Shown here piece by piece: positions 26,873 to 36,336 of a stretch of 64,000 bases of DNA (its first letter is position 1; the number at the start of each line of letters is the position of its first letter). Where the stretch lies: the NCBI GenBank assembly GCA_964406005.1, contig CAYOPZ010000001.1, positions 186,001 through 250,000 on the forward strand. The letters are read 5' to 3'. Position numbers and translations under genes: made by a program. The notes below the pieces were generated by a model. That model was not told the DNA's origin. It searched no databases and saw only the letters and a list, made by a program, of their open reading frames with translations. The stretch is from CAYOPZ01 sp964406005. GTDB lineage: Bacteria; Bacteroidota; Bacteroidia; Bacteroidales; SM23-62.

Positions 26873-27976
26873 CTAACCTGCCAATATCGATGCAGAAAAA
26901 AACTTGTAAAAGACGAGTAAGGGTAAAATTTCAAGGATACAAAGGTATAAAATCAAATAAAATATTAAAACATCCTTATTCATTAATATTTTGAATCCCT
27001 TTATCAAGCGCAGGATCAGGGCTGCTGCAATCAGCATGAAACTCATGTAGACCAGGTAGATCCGAAGGTCCTCACGAATGTAGGCGATCCCGATAACAAA
27101 GGGCACAAGGTATATTCCCAGATTTTTGTAAATCAGTAAGATCTGGTGAATATATTCCCTGAACTCCTGTTTCTTTTGAAACACGTGGCCAACGACATTG
27201 GAAACAATCCATCGCAGTATGAGCAGGGATGCAATGATGCCGGAATAGCTGAAGAATGATGCCAGGTCACCCAGCGGAAAGGGTTTGATCCCGAAGTATC
27301 CCAGTAGCAGATAAGCAGATGCTCCGCCTGTAAAAATGAAGTTCAGGTTCAGTGCAACAGCCACCCTTTTGGAAAAGATATTACTGTCGCGGAGCAATTT
27401 CGCCGACAGCTGGAAATTCATGAGCGATTGCATGGTCTGGTCAAGGAATTTGTTGTAAAACAGTTTCAGCCAGGCGATCAGGGCAAGACTGGCAATGATG
27501 ACCACAAGCAACCAGTCGGGCCTCAGGTTGTAATCCCGGGAAGATGGCGCATCAGGCATGTACCTGGGAGTTTGTTCTGTCCGGAAATCGGTCAGGGCTT
27601 GTGGATTTTCAATGAATACGGGCTGTGAAGTGTCCCTGGGCGCAAAGAGCTTTTTCCGGAAGGGTTTCAAGGGATTTTCCGGCGGTATGTTCTGTCCGGG
27701 AGTTAAATTGTATGGTACTGCAGCTGTGTCAAAACCGGTGGGAGGCAGAGTTGCAACGGGTTTGACAGGGAGCCCGGGGGACTGGATACGGGCCAGGGAG
27801 TCAAGTTCTCTCTCCCTGCGTTCGAGGGTTTCGAATATATCCGATACCTCCTCATCCGTATACCTCCGGGGAAGGGCAAGACTGTCCTCAGTCCCTGATG
27901 TTTCATCAAGCGTGTCGGTTACAGAAATTTGCACGCTGTCCTGGAAAAAGAAGATCGTTGTAGGATCTGTGAACAT
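26873..27976 (-). CDS. DUF4271-family membrane protein
   Basis: A 367-residue protein: a soluble, proline-rich N-terminal half (about 1-150) followed by about six to seven transmembrane helices from residue 150 onward (LLVVIIASLALIAWLKLFY and later segments). The pattern and its place next to hemD and rnpA match the DUF4271 family of Bacteroidota. There is no known activity. A TATCTTTA-like box on the minus strand just upstream (27997-28004) suggests that the DUF4271-hemD-rnpA transcript starts here. Confidence 0.78.
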   Translation of the reverse strand: MFTDPTTIFFFQDSVQISVTDTLDETSGTEDSLALPRRYTDEEVSDIFETLERRERELDSLARIQSPGLPVKPVATLPPTGFDTAAVPYNLTPGQNIPPENPLKPFRKKLFAPRDTSQPVFIENPQALTDFRTEQTPRYMPDAPSSRDYNLRPDWLLVVIIASLALIAWLKLFYNKFLDQTMQSLMNFQLSAKLLRDSNIFSKRVAVALNLNFIFTGGASAYLLLGYFGIKPFPLGDLASFFSYSGIIASLLILRWIVSNVVGHVFQKKQEFREYIHQILLIYKNLGIYLVPFVIGIAYIREDLRIYLVYMSFMLIAAALILRLIKGFKILMNKDVLIFYLILYLCILEILPLLVFYKFFSASILAG

Positions 27977-28020
27977 AAGAAGGGATTATGCACCTGTAAA
28001 GATAGAGAGAACAGGGGGAT

Positions 28021-28908
28021 TTAGAAATATTGCAGGTTCTTCATTTCCCCTGATTCAATGCACTGAAGTTCATCGAGGATACTGTTGGCCAGCCCGCTGG
28101 CGCCGATGCGGAATAATGCCGGGCCGATCCAGTCTTTTCCCAGGACCTCCCGGACAATGCTCAGATACTGCAATGCCTGTACGGCTGTACGGATACCGCC
28201 GGCAGGCTTGATGCCGGTCTTCCTGCCGCTTGCCTTGAAATGATGTTTGATTGCTTCACACATTACAAGCACGGCTTCCGGTGTAGCTGCGGGCGATATC
28301 ATGCCGGTTGAGGTTTTAATGAAATCCGCACCTGATTCAATGCACAGCATTGAGGCACGAAAGATATCCGCGGGAGAGGAAAGAAGGCCGGTCTCAAGGA
28401 TCACCTTTAATTTTGCCTTACCGATGGCATTTTTAATCCGGTCGATCTCCCAGGCAATAGAGTCATTATCACCTTCAAGGAATTTTCCCACAGGAAGGAC
28501 CACATCTATTTCTGAGGCGCCTGCTTCTGCGGCCTGTGCACATTCTGCTATCTTGACTTCCGGGAATGTCTGGGAGTAAGGGAATCCCGCTCCGACCGAG
28601 ACAATACGGACATCCGGAGCATGCAGATTTCGGGATACCAGGGGAAGGAATGCAGGGAAAACACATATTGCAGCCACATTGGGGTACCCGGGAAAACGGG
28701 ACGGCAATTCGCGGATCCGCTTACAAAGATGAATGATCCTCCCCGATGTATCTTCCGTGTTCAGGGAGGTCAGATCCAGACAACCAAGAACAGTCATAAG
28801 TGATTCCCTGGATTTTGAGATCCGTGCCGTTTCCAGGATCATGGAAACAACTTCAGCCGGATTTTCTGAATAAGCGTTTTTACCCGGTTCAGTCCTGCCT
28901 GTCATCAT
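28021..28908 (-). CDS. deoC: Deoxyribose-phosphate aldolase
   Basis: Class I aldolase that cleaves 2-deoxyribose-5-phosphate to glyceraldehyde-3-phosphate and acetaldehyde. The Schiff-base Lys is in DFIKTSTGM, the second Lys in GIKPAGGIRT, and the ILETGLL strand and EIDVVLPVG segment are typical. At 295 residues it is longer than the E. coli enzyme (259) because of an extended N-terminus. Its ATG overlaps the dtd stop by one base, so the two are translationally coupled. Confidence 0.94.
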   Translation of the reverse strand: MMTGRTEPGKNAYSENPAEVVSMILETARISKSRESLMTVLGCLDLTSLNTEDTSGRIIHLCKRIRELPSRFPGYPNVAAICVFPAFLPLVSRNLHAPDVRIVSVGAGFPYSQTFPEVKIAECAQAAEAGASEIDVVLPVGKFLEGDNDSIAWEIDRIKNAIGKAKLKVILETGLLSSPADIFRASMLCIESGADFIKTSTGMISPAATPEAVLVMCEAIKHHFKASGRKTGIKPAGGIRTAVQALQYLSIVREVLGKDWIGPALFRIGASGLANSILDELQCIESGEMKNLQYF

Positions 28909-29360
28909 TATTCCCGGCTTTTTGTATCTATTATGATGGTAACGGGTCCGTCATTGATAAGTTCCACCTGCATATAGGCTCCGAATTCACCTGTTTTTAC
29001 CTTCCGGCCGAGGTCTTTTTCAAGTTGATTGACGAATTGTTCATAGAGAGGGATGGCTGTTTCAGGCCGTGCAGCGCGTACATATGAAGGGCGGTTCCCC
29101 TTTTTTGTGCTTGCATGCAAAGTGAACTGGCTGATCACCATGGCTTCCCCTCCGACATCCGCAAGGGACAGGTTCATCACATTCTTGTCGTCCCTGAAAA
29201 TGCGCAGTCTGGAAATTTTACCGCTCAACCAGACAATGTCTTCCATGGAATCGGATTCCCCGATGCCCAGAAGAACAAGCACACCAGGACCTATACCGGC
29301 CCGGGTATCGTTCCCGATACGGACCGAAGCACTTTGGACCCGCTGTATGACCGCTCTCAT
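28908..29360 (-). CDS. dtd: D-aminoacyl-tRNA deacylase
   Basis: Removes D-amino acids (and glycine from tRNA-Ala) mis-attached to tRNA. The 150-residue protein begins MRAVIQRVQSASV and shows the catalytic SQFTLHA motif, GNRPSYVRAARPE and the cis-Pro NDGPVTI motif. The gene is the middle of a tight minus-strand unit: it overlaps the upstream phosphatase gene by 4 bp and deoC by 1 bp. Confidence 0.95.
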   Translation of the reverse strand: MRAVIQRVQSASVRIGNDTRAGIGPGVLVLLGIGESDSMEDIVWLSGKISRLRIFRDDKNVMNLSLADVGGEAMVISQFTLHASTKKGNRPSYVRAARPETAIPLYEQFVNQLEKDLGRKVKTGEFGAYMQVELINDGPVTIIIDTKSRE

Positions 29361-30928
29361 TGGATTTCCTGTTTTGATCCCATTGTAGTTAAAATGAAGA
29401 TAACATCATTATCTATTAAGATTGCCTGCATGTTATGCGTACATGAATAGAAGGGAACATCGAGGGCATATACACGTGCATTGTACAAGGGTGTGATCCG
29501 TTCTACATTTGTATGGCCGATAAATTCGGTTTTCGCTTCAAATGCGGCAAGAACCTCCTCAAGCTCGGATTGATCCATATGTTTATTCGTAAAATTCCCC
29601 TCCAGGAGCCCCCTGTACCATAACGGACCCTCCGGGCCCATGATAAGGGAACGGCTGACGTTTCGAAATTTTTCCCGGTCCGGATGGTTCAGGAAAAACC
29701 TGACCATATCGTTGATTTGCGTAATGGTAAGTCCGGAGCGGAGCAGCGACGGAGACAATCCCCCGTGCAGGAAAATATTGTCGTTGATTTTCATGATGGT
29801 GTTTCTGGTCCTGAGCCAGCTGCCAAGCAGGGTCCGCTTGCTGAAAAGTGCGGAGTAGTTCATATTGATCTTGTCGGTCATCGCCAGGTATTTATCGTCC
29901 GTATATTCTTTCCTGTCAAGCATGATCATAACCTCATGATTTCCCAGCAGCAGGTGGACCGCACCTCCTGCGGCGGCAGCCTGGTCCTCAAGTCTGTAAA
30001 TCAGCCAAAGGACCTCTGTCACCTTGTCTCCCCGGTCCACAACGTCTCCCAGGAAAACGAGATGACCGTCGCCCCAGATCCATTGTTGATTTTGATCAAT
30101 GACCCTGTTGTTTACAAGAAAGGCCAGCAGGCTGTCATATCCGCCATGAACATCTCCAATAACAAGGATCCTTTCAATTCCTGTGAGATGATCTTCGGGT
30201 ATTTTCCTTGATTTAACCAGATTGTAATTCAGGGAATCCCTTGCAAATCCTGTTATCAGGAATTGACCGGAGTCCGCTTTGAACTTCCTTGCATTTTTGT
30301 AGGTTTTCCGGCGCGCGGAATCGTGAACGATATAAAAGACCTTTATCCTGCCGGATCTTTTCCATTTCACATAGGGACCGTCATACAGATCGGGCAGGCT
30401 ATTCGAATAATAATCGCGCAGCAGGTTTGCCGTTTCAGTATGATTCCCGGCAACCGCATAGTAATGTGCGTTATTCCGGCTGCTGTTTTTATGATTCACG
30501 GAGGCACCATTGTGCAGCAGGATCCTGCAGTTTTTAAAATGTCCTCCTGCGGCCGCGTAGATCAATGCGGTATTTCTGAGCGAATCCACAGCATTGACTT
30601 GTGCACGGGCCTTGATAAGCAGCCTGACTATTCTGGCATCGGGATTTACCGATGCATACATCAGCGGGCTTCTGCCCTGTACATACCGGTCGACATCCGC
30701 TCCGTTTTCAATAAGGTATTTGCAGACCTTGTAGCTTCCGTTCGAAATCGCATATACGAGCAATGTCGTATTGCTGTCGTTCAGCACTTCATTAACATTA
30801 TGTTCCTGAAGGTAAACCGAAATGGCAGACATGTCTTCAGTTTCGATACCGGTATATACGGGATTTCCGGAAGTAATTGGCGGAAACAGGAAAAAGGACA
30901 GGAGCAATATAAGTAATAACGATCTCAT
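29357..30928 (-). CDS. Ankyrin-repeat / PPP-family metallophosphatase fusion
   Basis: About 523 residues: signal peptide or membrane anchor, four to five ankyrin repeats (about 30-180, with NTTLLVYAISNGSY, GRSPLMYASVNPDA and NTALIYAAAGGHFK), a linker, then a phosphoprotein-phosphatase-type metallophosphatase (about 255-520) with GDVHGG, GDVVDRGD, GNHE and HGGL in order. The catalytic half resembles Shewanella-like PPP phosphatases. An ATG at 30946 would add six residues but overlaps a TATCTTTA-like box. Predicted export places it in the periplasm. The substrate is unknown. Confidence 0.85.
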   Translation of the reverse strand: MRSLLLILLLSFFLFPPITSGNPVYTGIETEDMSAISVYLQEHNVNEVLNDSNTTLLVYAISNGSYKVCKYLIENGADVDRYVQGRSPLMYASVNPDARIVRLLIKARAQVNAVDSLRNTALIYAAAGGHFKNCRILLHNGASVNHKNSSRNNAHYYAVAGNHTETANLLRDYYSNSLPDLYDGPYVKWKRSGRIKVFYIVHDSARRKTYKNARKFKADSGQFLITGFARDSLNYNLVKSRKIPEDHLTGIERILVIGDVHGGYDSLLAFLVNNRVIDQNQQWIWGDGHLVFLGDVVDRGDKVTEVLWLIYRLEDQAAAAGGAVHLLLGNHEVMIMLDRKEYTDDKYLAMTDKINMNYSALFSKRTLLGSWLRTRNTIMKINDNIFLHGGLSPSLLRSGLTITQINDMVRFFLNHPDREKFRNVSRSLIMGPEGPLWYRGLLEGNFTNKHMDQSELEEVLAAFEAKTEFIGHTNVERITPLYNARVYALDVPFYSCTHNMQAILIDNDVIFILTTMGSKQEIQ

Positions 30929-30989
30929 GTTCCGCAAACAGTCCATAAAGATAGTATTTAATCTTCTTTAACAGGAAGGGCATGTCCGG

Positions 30990-32159
30990 TTAAAAGCTCC
31001 ATTTCAGGCGCAGGTAGCCGAGGGTCATTTCCTGCCTCCGGTTCCCGGGAGAAGAAGGATCGGGCACAAGGGCATTGAAATATTGCATGAAAAGCCCGAT
31101 ATCCACATTTTCCAGGGCATTAAGGGAGAGTGAGGGCCCTGCAAAAGCCCCTTTAAGCCCGGGGAAATACATCATGGCCAGGCTGGCCTGCAGCAACGGT
31201 GTGACGGGATAGGAAACCGATGTAAAAAGGGTGTGCCTGGTAAATGCCAGTTGTTTTACGCTTAACTGGCCGCTGAGATAGTCCGATAAGCCGTCCTGGG
31301 AAAACAAAGGTTCACTTGAATAAAGGTATTCGGCCTGAAGGAAGAGGGAATTCGGGAATGTGTAATCCAGTCCTGAAGAAAACATGAACATGCCCGAAGT
31401 ATCTGCAGGATCTGTTACGGGATGGAAATAAGTGCCTTCCCCCCTGAAGGACACCGGGCCGATATTCCCCGACCAGCCGATGCCGCCAAGATAATCTTCT
31501 TCATGCAGTATTCCGGCAATAAACTGGATGTCATATGAAGCGATATTGAAACGGTAGAGTCCGGCAGTGGTAAATTTCCCGGAGCTGTCGATTTTCACTG
31601 CAAATTCTATTGTGGATGTGTAATTGGGATAAATCTGCAGACGCAGGGCATCGCTTCCCGGCCTTTCCGGGTAATCGAAGTCAAAGTAGGAATACGCATT
31701 GAAAATATCATTGATATTCCAGACGTATGTCTGTCCCCAGTTGATCCTCTGGCGTCCTGCCGTGATTACGAAACTGCCCACCGTGTACTGCAGCCACAAC
31801 CTGTCTATGGTACTGTTCAGAACATAGGAATTGCCGCTCGACAGGTTAAAGGACAGGTCCGCCCAGCCTGCACTCCCTCCGATCGTTTCCGCATACCCTG
31901 GCACGCTCTTCACGGTTTCCCCGAAAATAAAACGGTTCCTGAGCTGGAGACTGGCATTGAAATGCCCGGATGGATACAATTGGAAATTAAGCCGGTTATG
32001 GAAAAGATTATCTATGATCCAGTCATTGTCGAGCTTTTCGAAAATGACCGATTGCATGCTGTTGAGATACCCGTTCATGGTCAGCGGACTTTCACCGTCC
32101 TGGGCACCGGCACGGGCAGACAGCAACAGGACAATGAATATATGAGGCAGGACTCTCAT
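30990..32159 (-). CDS. Outer-membrane beta-barrel protein of the ABC operon
   Basis: A 389-residue protein with a signal peptide (residues 1-19, ARAGAQ) and a sequence of alternating aromatic beta strands (for example LRNRFIFGE and LWLQYTVGSFVITAGRQRINWGQ split by turns), ending in an aromatic residue (LKWSF) as outer-membrane barrels do. Its start overlaps the ATPase gene by 4 bp, so it belongs to the same operon. It could be the outer-membrane partner of the exporter; that is inferred from the overlap and order. Confidence 0.8.
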   Translation of the reverse strand: MRVLPHIFIVLLLSARAGAQDGESPLTMNGYLNSMQSVIFEKLDNDWIIDNLFHNRLNFQLYPSGHFNASLQLRNRFIFGETVKSVPGYAETIGGSAGWADLSFNLSSGNSYVLNSTIDRLWLQYTVGSFVITAGRQRINWGQTYVWNINDIFNAYSYFDFDYPERPGSDALRLQIYPNYTSTIEFAVKIDSSGKFTTAGLYRFNIASYDIQFIAGILHEEDYLGGIGWSGNIGPVSFRGEGTYFHPVTDPADTSGMFMFSSGLDYTFPNSLFLQAEYLYSSEPLFSQDGLSDYLSGQLSVKQLAFTRHTLFTSVSYPVTPLLQASLAMMYFPGLKGAFAGPSLSLNALENVDIGLFMQYFNALVPDPSSPGNRRQEMTLGYLRLKWSF

Positions 32160-32842
32160 CCCTGGGTAATGTCAGACAAGACCCTCCCGTCTTCAAGGGT
32201 GATAACACGTCTGGCTTTTTTCACGACCCTTGCATCATGGGTAGCGAAAATAAATGTGATCTCTTCTTCCCGGTTCAGTTTTTCCATGATATCGAGCAGG
32301 TTTCCGGTTGCCTGCGAATCGAGGTTGGCGGTGGGTTCATCCGCCAGGACGAACTGTGGCTTTGAAGCCAGTGCACGTGCAACGGCAACCCTTTGTTGCT
32401 GTCCGCCGGAGAGTTTTGAAGGACGGCTGTTTATCCTGTCTCCCAGTCCTACGGATGCAAGAAGCTCCCTGGTTCGCATCTCCCTTTCTGCTTTTGGTTT
32501 TCCCTGCAGGTGCATGATGAATTCCACATTTTCCCCGGCGGTAAGAACAGGGATGAGGTTATAGGCCTGGAAAACAAAGCCGATGTTATACAGCCTGAAA
32601 TCGATCAGCCGGGAGGAATTCAGGGTACTGATGTCGGTACCGCCGATAATGACTTTTCCGGAAGTGGGGTTATCGAGTCCCCCGAGCATGTTCAGGAAGG
32701 TTGTTTTCCCCGATCCGGAAGGGCCGACGATGGCTGCGAATTCACCTTTTTCAAATTCAAGGTCTATGCCCCTTATGGCATGCACGTTCACCTCCGACTC
32801 GTTATAGATTTTTTCGAGATTTTTAATGTCAATGACTTTCAT
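32156..32842 (-). CDS. LolD/MacB-type ABC transporter ATPase
   Basis: A 228-residue cytoplasmic ATPase. Walker A is GPSGSGKTTFLN (about 39-50), Q-loop FVFQAYNLIPVLT, signature LSGGQQQRVAVARAL (about 143-157), Walker B FVLADEPTANLDS and the switch His in FATHD. Sequence type is that of LolD/FtsE/MacB ATPases, which serve mechanotransmission exporters with FtsX-type permeases. It stands directly after two such permeases. Confidence 0.93.
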   Translation of the reverse strand: MKVIDIKNLEKIYNESEVNVHAIRGIDLEFEKGEFAAIVGPSGSGKTTFLNMLGGLDNPTSGKVIIGGTDISTLNSSRLIDFRLYNIGFVFQAYNLIPVLTAGENVEFIMHLQGKPKAEREMRTRELLASVGLGDRINSRPSKLSGGQQQRVAVARALASKPQFVLADEPTANLDSQATGNLLDIMEKLNREEEITFIFATHDARVVKKARRVITLEDGRVLSDITQG

Positions 32843-32882
32843 AAATTTCTATTTTAAATAAGATCATTCGATGTATACCGTA

Positions 32883-34313
32883 TTACATGTCGATTCTCAA
32901 TGCTTCTGACGGATTCAGTTTAAGGGCTTTCCTTGCCGGATATATGGAAGCCAGGATACCTGTGAGAATGACAAGCAGTGTGATCTCGACGAAATCGTTC
33001 CAGCCGATCTTAGGGTAGAGCACGGCACTGAATCCCATTGCCTCGAAACCCTCCTGGTACATTGCAGAAAGGTCAAGCCCGGTGTCTCCTGTCCAGAGGA
33101 TAATCAGGTAACTGATGGCCATACCGGCAGCAGACCCGACCATTCCGAGAAAAACGGTTTCCAGCATGATCATCCGGAATACCCTTTTCCGGCTCATTCC
33201 GACTGCCATGAGCATTCCAAGTTCCTTAATCCTTTCCAGCACGGCCATGAGCATTGTGTTCACAATACCGAACCCGAGGGCAAGCAGAATAATAACCATA
33301 AAGATCATCAGGTAGTAGTTCATGGCGCTTGTATACATTCCTGCTTCGGGCATGACCTCGTCCCAGGTCTGCACGCTCATTCCGGGCATGATATCCCGGA
33401 TCTCGGATGCCACACGGTCGGCCTGATCGATGGAATTCAACATGACGGCCAGCTCGTTCACCTGACCGGGTTGAAGGAATGCCACTTCCCTTATCTCGTC
33501 TTCTCTTACGTACAGGTTCAGTTCGTCGAATGCGCTGTTCCCGGTTTTGTAAACACCTGCCATCCGGAATGCATCGTAGGCTATGTGTCCGTCCAGTGCC
33601 TGGAAACTAAGGACGATTTTTTTCCTCAGGTTGTATTTTATGGCTTCGGCCTTTATCCGGAAAGCGTATTTTTCAGCCCTGGTTTCACCCAGGAGTACTT
33701 CCAGTGCTTCGTCGAATTCCTTTTCCGTTCTGAAGCGTTGTTCCTTCAGGGTATCAAGAAGAGGAATTATAGGCCTGTATTTTTTCTTTTCCGCAAGCCT
33801 GTCCAGGTCCTCAGGGGTGACCATATAGTAGGTGAGTTCGAGGATACGTGCAAGCTTTTCCCCTATCACAACCGGTTTCCGCTGGTCCCCGTCAAAGAAT
33901 TCTCCTCCTCCCCGGACCAGCGATTCTGCGATCCCCGTTACCTGGCGTTCGCGCTCCGGATCAATGCCGTTGATCATAACCCCCGAGGCACTTCCGGAGG
34001 TGCTTGCCATGCCGAGAATCTTGATTCTGGGGCTCACGGCCCGGACCTCGGGAAGGGAATCGATCCGGCCTATGAATCCCGGGTAGTCGTTTATGGTATA
34101 TTTCAGTTCATTGTTATCCAGGTAACCCGGATTGTGCACCTGTATGTGGGAGACTTCATTGCCGATGGCCAGTTTCAGGCGCGTATCTATCATACCGATG
34201 TAAACAGCCACCATATAAACCCCGGCGAATATACCAAGGGTAAAGGCAATGATGACGACCAGCGAGCGTATTTTATTGCGCCATATATTCTTCCAGGAAA
34301 TCGACCAGATCAT
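32883..34313 (-). CDS. FtsX/LolE-type ABC transporter permease with insertion
   Basis: A 476-residue inner-membrane permease: one N-terminal helix (SLVVIIAFTLGIFAGVYMVA region), a large MacB-type periplasmic domain and three C-terminal helices of the FtsX fold (ILLALGFGIVNTMLMAVLERIKELGMLMAVGMSR is the typical first one, here broken only by naming). Compared with the neighbouring permease (407 residues) it carries about 75 extra residues in the periplasmic domain (about 165-245), charged and helix-like. It pairs with the neighbour as a LolC/LolE-like heterodimer. Confidence 0.9.
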   Translation of the reverse strand: MIWSISWKNIWRNKIRSLVVIIAFTLGIFAGVYMVAVYIGMIDTRLKLAIGNEVSHIQVHNPGYLDNNELKYTINDYPGFIGRIDSLPEVRAVSPRIKILGMASTSGSASGVMINGIDPERERQVTGIAESLVRGGGEFFDGDQRKPVVIGEKLARILELTYYMVTPEDLDRLAEKKKYRPIIPLLDTLKEQRFRTEKEFDEALEVLLGETRAEKYAFRIKAEAIKYNLRKKIVLSFQALDGHIAYDAFRMAGVYKTGNSAFDELNLYVREDEIREVAFLQPGQVNELAVMLNSIDQADRVASEIRDIMPGMSVQTWDEVMPEAGMYTSAMNYYLMIFMVIILLALGFGIVNTMLMAVLERIKELGMLMAVGMSRKRVFRMIMLETVFLGMVGSAAGMAISYLIILWTGDTGLDLSAMYQEGFEAMGFSAVLYPKIGWNDFVEITLLVILTGILASIYPARKALKLNPSEALRIDM

Positions 34314-34340
34314 TTCTTTCCATTTGATGGTTATACAAAA

Positions 34341-35564
34341 TCAGGAACGCAGGGCTTTGATTTCTTTCAGTCTGAGAACGGTGTATACCGGGTAAATGAT
34401 GGCAAGTGCGAATATGATCAGCACAACTGCAGACTGGCCCGCGAAATAATGTCCTTCAAACCGGGCGGGCATAATGGGATCAAAGCCGTATTGTTCGAAC
34501 AATTCGGCGTACTCGCCGGTGAAACGGATGGGATTTTTTACAAAGTACCCGATGACCGGAAGACTTCCCAGAATACCTGTAACAGCACCCAGGATGCCCA
34601 TGAGCAGCATTTCAACGGTAAGCAGCAGGCCCAGCCTTTTTTTCTGCATTCCCACGGCCACCATAACGCCGAATTCCCTTTTTCTTTCCGTGGTCATCAT
34701 GATCAGGGTGCCCAGGACACCGAATCCTACGATCAGGTACAGAACGGCCAGCATGATATACCCTCCTGCCTGGTCGCTTTGAATTTGCTGAACCAGTTCG
34801 GGATTCAGCTCCTTCCAGTCCATGATTTCGTAATTTCCTCCGGCCAGCATGCTGGCCAGATGTTTTTTCGTCGGTGCAAGGTCATCCGGATCAATGACAT
34901 TGATAACAAGTGAGGTAAGCATATTTTCCGCACCGTAAAATGCCTGTGCGGCTGATAAAGGCATGTAAACAATACGGCGGTCCATCTCGGGATTGGGCAT
35001 TTCAATGATACCGGTAACAGGGTAAATGCCGGCTGCTGTGGCACCGTGATATCCCTGGCTGATCAGGGTCAGGGTATCGTTCAGATTCAGGTTCAGGAAC
35101 TCTGACAATCTCCTGGAAACAAGGACTCCGTCAGGGTTTTCGTCGAAATATACACCCTCTTTGAGTTTCCTGTCGGGATGTGTCAGGTCCATTTCCTTTT
35201 CCGGATCAATGCCTGCCACAAGGATCCCCTTGGTTTGCTCACCGTTGGAAGCAAGGGCAAAGGATTCCAGCCGCGGGATAAGGGCCTTGATATTATCAAG
35301 TGTTTCGATCTCACTTACCATGTTTGTATCATAGGCAAAGGTGTTGTCAAGTGTCTGTTCATCCCAGTAACCCTCCTTGTGGATCTGTATGAAGCCTGTA
35401 AATGCTTCCACAATGCCGTTTGCCATATGTGCATAACTTCCCACCTGCATGGACCGCATCACAAGGGAAAGGAACATAGCGAAAAATACGGACGCAATGG
35501 TGATCAGTGTCCTTCTTTTGTTTCTCCAGATATTTCGCCAGGCAAGTTTCAGGTATTCAATCAT
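34341..35564 (-). CDS. FtsX/LolC-type ABC transporter permease
   Basis: A 407-residue permease with the same layout: N-terminal helix after KLAWRNIWRNKRRT, a periplasmic MacB-like domain and three C-terminal helices (LYLIVGFGVLGTLIMMTTER region onward). It lies 27 bp upstream of its paralogue and 4 bp downstream of the LolA-like gene. In Lol and Mac systems such permeases extract lipoproteins or move substrates using periplasmic power strokes; the substrate here is unknown. Confidence 0.91.
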   Translation of the reverse strand: MIEYLKLAWRNIWRNKRRTLITIASVFFAMFLSLVMRSMQVGSYAHMANGIVEAFTGFIQIHKEGYWDEQTLDNTFAYDTNMVSEIETLDNIKALIPRLESFALASNGEQTKGILVAGIDPEKEMDLTHPDRKLKEGVYFDENPDGVLVSRRLSEFLNLNLNDTLTLISQGYHGATAAGIYPVTGIIEMPNPEMDRRIVYMPLSAAQAFYGAENMLTSLVINVIDPDDLAPTKKHLASMLAGGNYEIMDWKELNPELVQQIQSDQAGGYIMLAVLYLIVGFGVLGTLIMMTTERKREFGVMVAVGMQKKRLGLLLTVEMLLMGILGAVTGILGSLPVIGYFVKNPIRFTGEYAELFEQYGFDPIMPARFEGHYFAGQSAVVLIIFALAIIYPVYTVLRLKEIKALRS

Positions 35565-35568
35565 GGTC

Positions 35569-36324
35569 TTATCGTATGGTTTTCATGTTCTGCTGTGAGA
35601 AAAAACCGTCCGGCAAGGGTTCGTTGAATTTGACATCATCCAGTACAACGACGGTCTTATTCCCTTCCTCTTCTTCCGGGATCAATTCGAAACGGGAAGG
35701 GATTACCCTTCCATCCATGGTTTTAATATCATAGGCCAATTCGGATTTAATCAAATAGTTGTCTTCATCGTAATACTCACTCTTCATCTGCAGGTATTCG
35801 TCCTTTGAGATCCACTTGACGATCCTTCCCCAGACAACGGCGGCATCTTCATACGGGATAAGCTCTATAACATAACAATCCCGGCCGTTCACTTCTTCTT
35901 CTCCTTGTATGGTATGTGTATAATCGACGACAATGGAGGATTCCTTCAGAAGGTCGTCATTTGAGAAATCGGATCCCATCCAGCCCTGGGACATCATGGA
36001 GGGAGGCAGCTTTATCAGGCGGTTGATGGTTGGATTCCAGTTCCACATTTCGTTTCCCCGCTTCAGGAAAGACTGTCCTTTTTCCCTGGCCGGAGCCGTA
36101 ACCAGCGCCAGGGAATAATCCCTACCCTTTGTCCAGGTTTTTACGGTGATCACCCTCTCCCAGGTGGGCCTGACAATGGTCATTGTCATGACGCTCTGTG
36201 AAGAGGTTTCTCCCTGCATTTTTTCATCTGCCTTTCTGATGATTTCCGTTGCGTCCTGGGACGGGCCCGGAAGCCAGGAGGCTGAAAGAATACATGTTGC
36301 TGCGCAAAGTCTGAATAAATTCAT
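35569..36324 (-). CDS. LolA-like outer-membrane lipoprotein-sorting protein
   Basis: A 251-residue secreted protein: signal peptide (about 1-20), then an open-barrel fold of the LolA-like type (COG2834/PF17131-like), with EIIRKADEKMQGETS, the MWNWNPTINRLIKLPPSMM region and DDLLKESSIVVDYTHT. In other bacteria this family accompanies RND/MmpL or FtsX-type exporters and probably ferries hydrophobic cargo across the periplasm. It is second in the operon, 12 bp after TetR. Confidence 0.87.
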   Translation of the reverse strand: MNLFRLCAATCILSASWLPGPSQDATEIIRKADEKMQGETSSQSVMTMTIVRPTWERVITVKTWTKGRDYSLALVTAPAREKGQSFLKRGNEMWNWNPTINRLIKLPPSMMSQGWMGSDFSNDDLLKESSIVVDYTHTIQGEEEVNGRDCYVIELIPYEDAAVVWGRIVKWISKDEYLQMKSEYYDEDNYLIKSELAYDIKTMDGRVIPSRFELIPEEEEGNKTVVVLDDVKFNEPLPDGFFSQQNMKTIR

Positions 36325-36336
36325 TTCACATATGTT

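Noticed and set aside
33471..34913. 480-codon open frame antisense to the two permease genes
   Set aside because: It crosses the boundary of two well-supported genes and has low-complexity His/Phe/Gln-rich composition; no start signal or domain.
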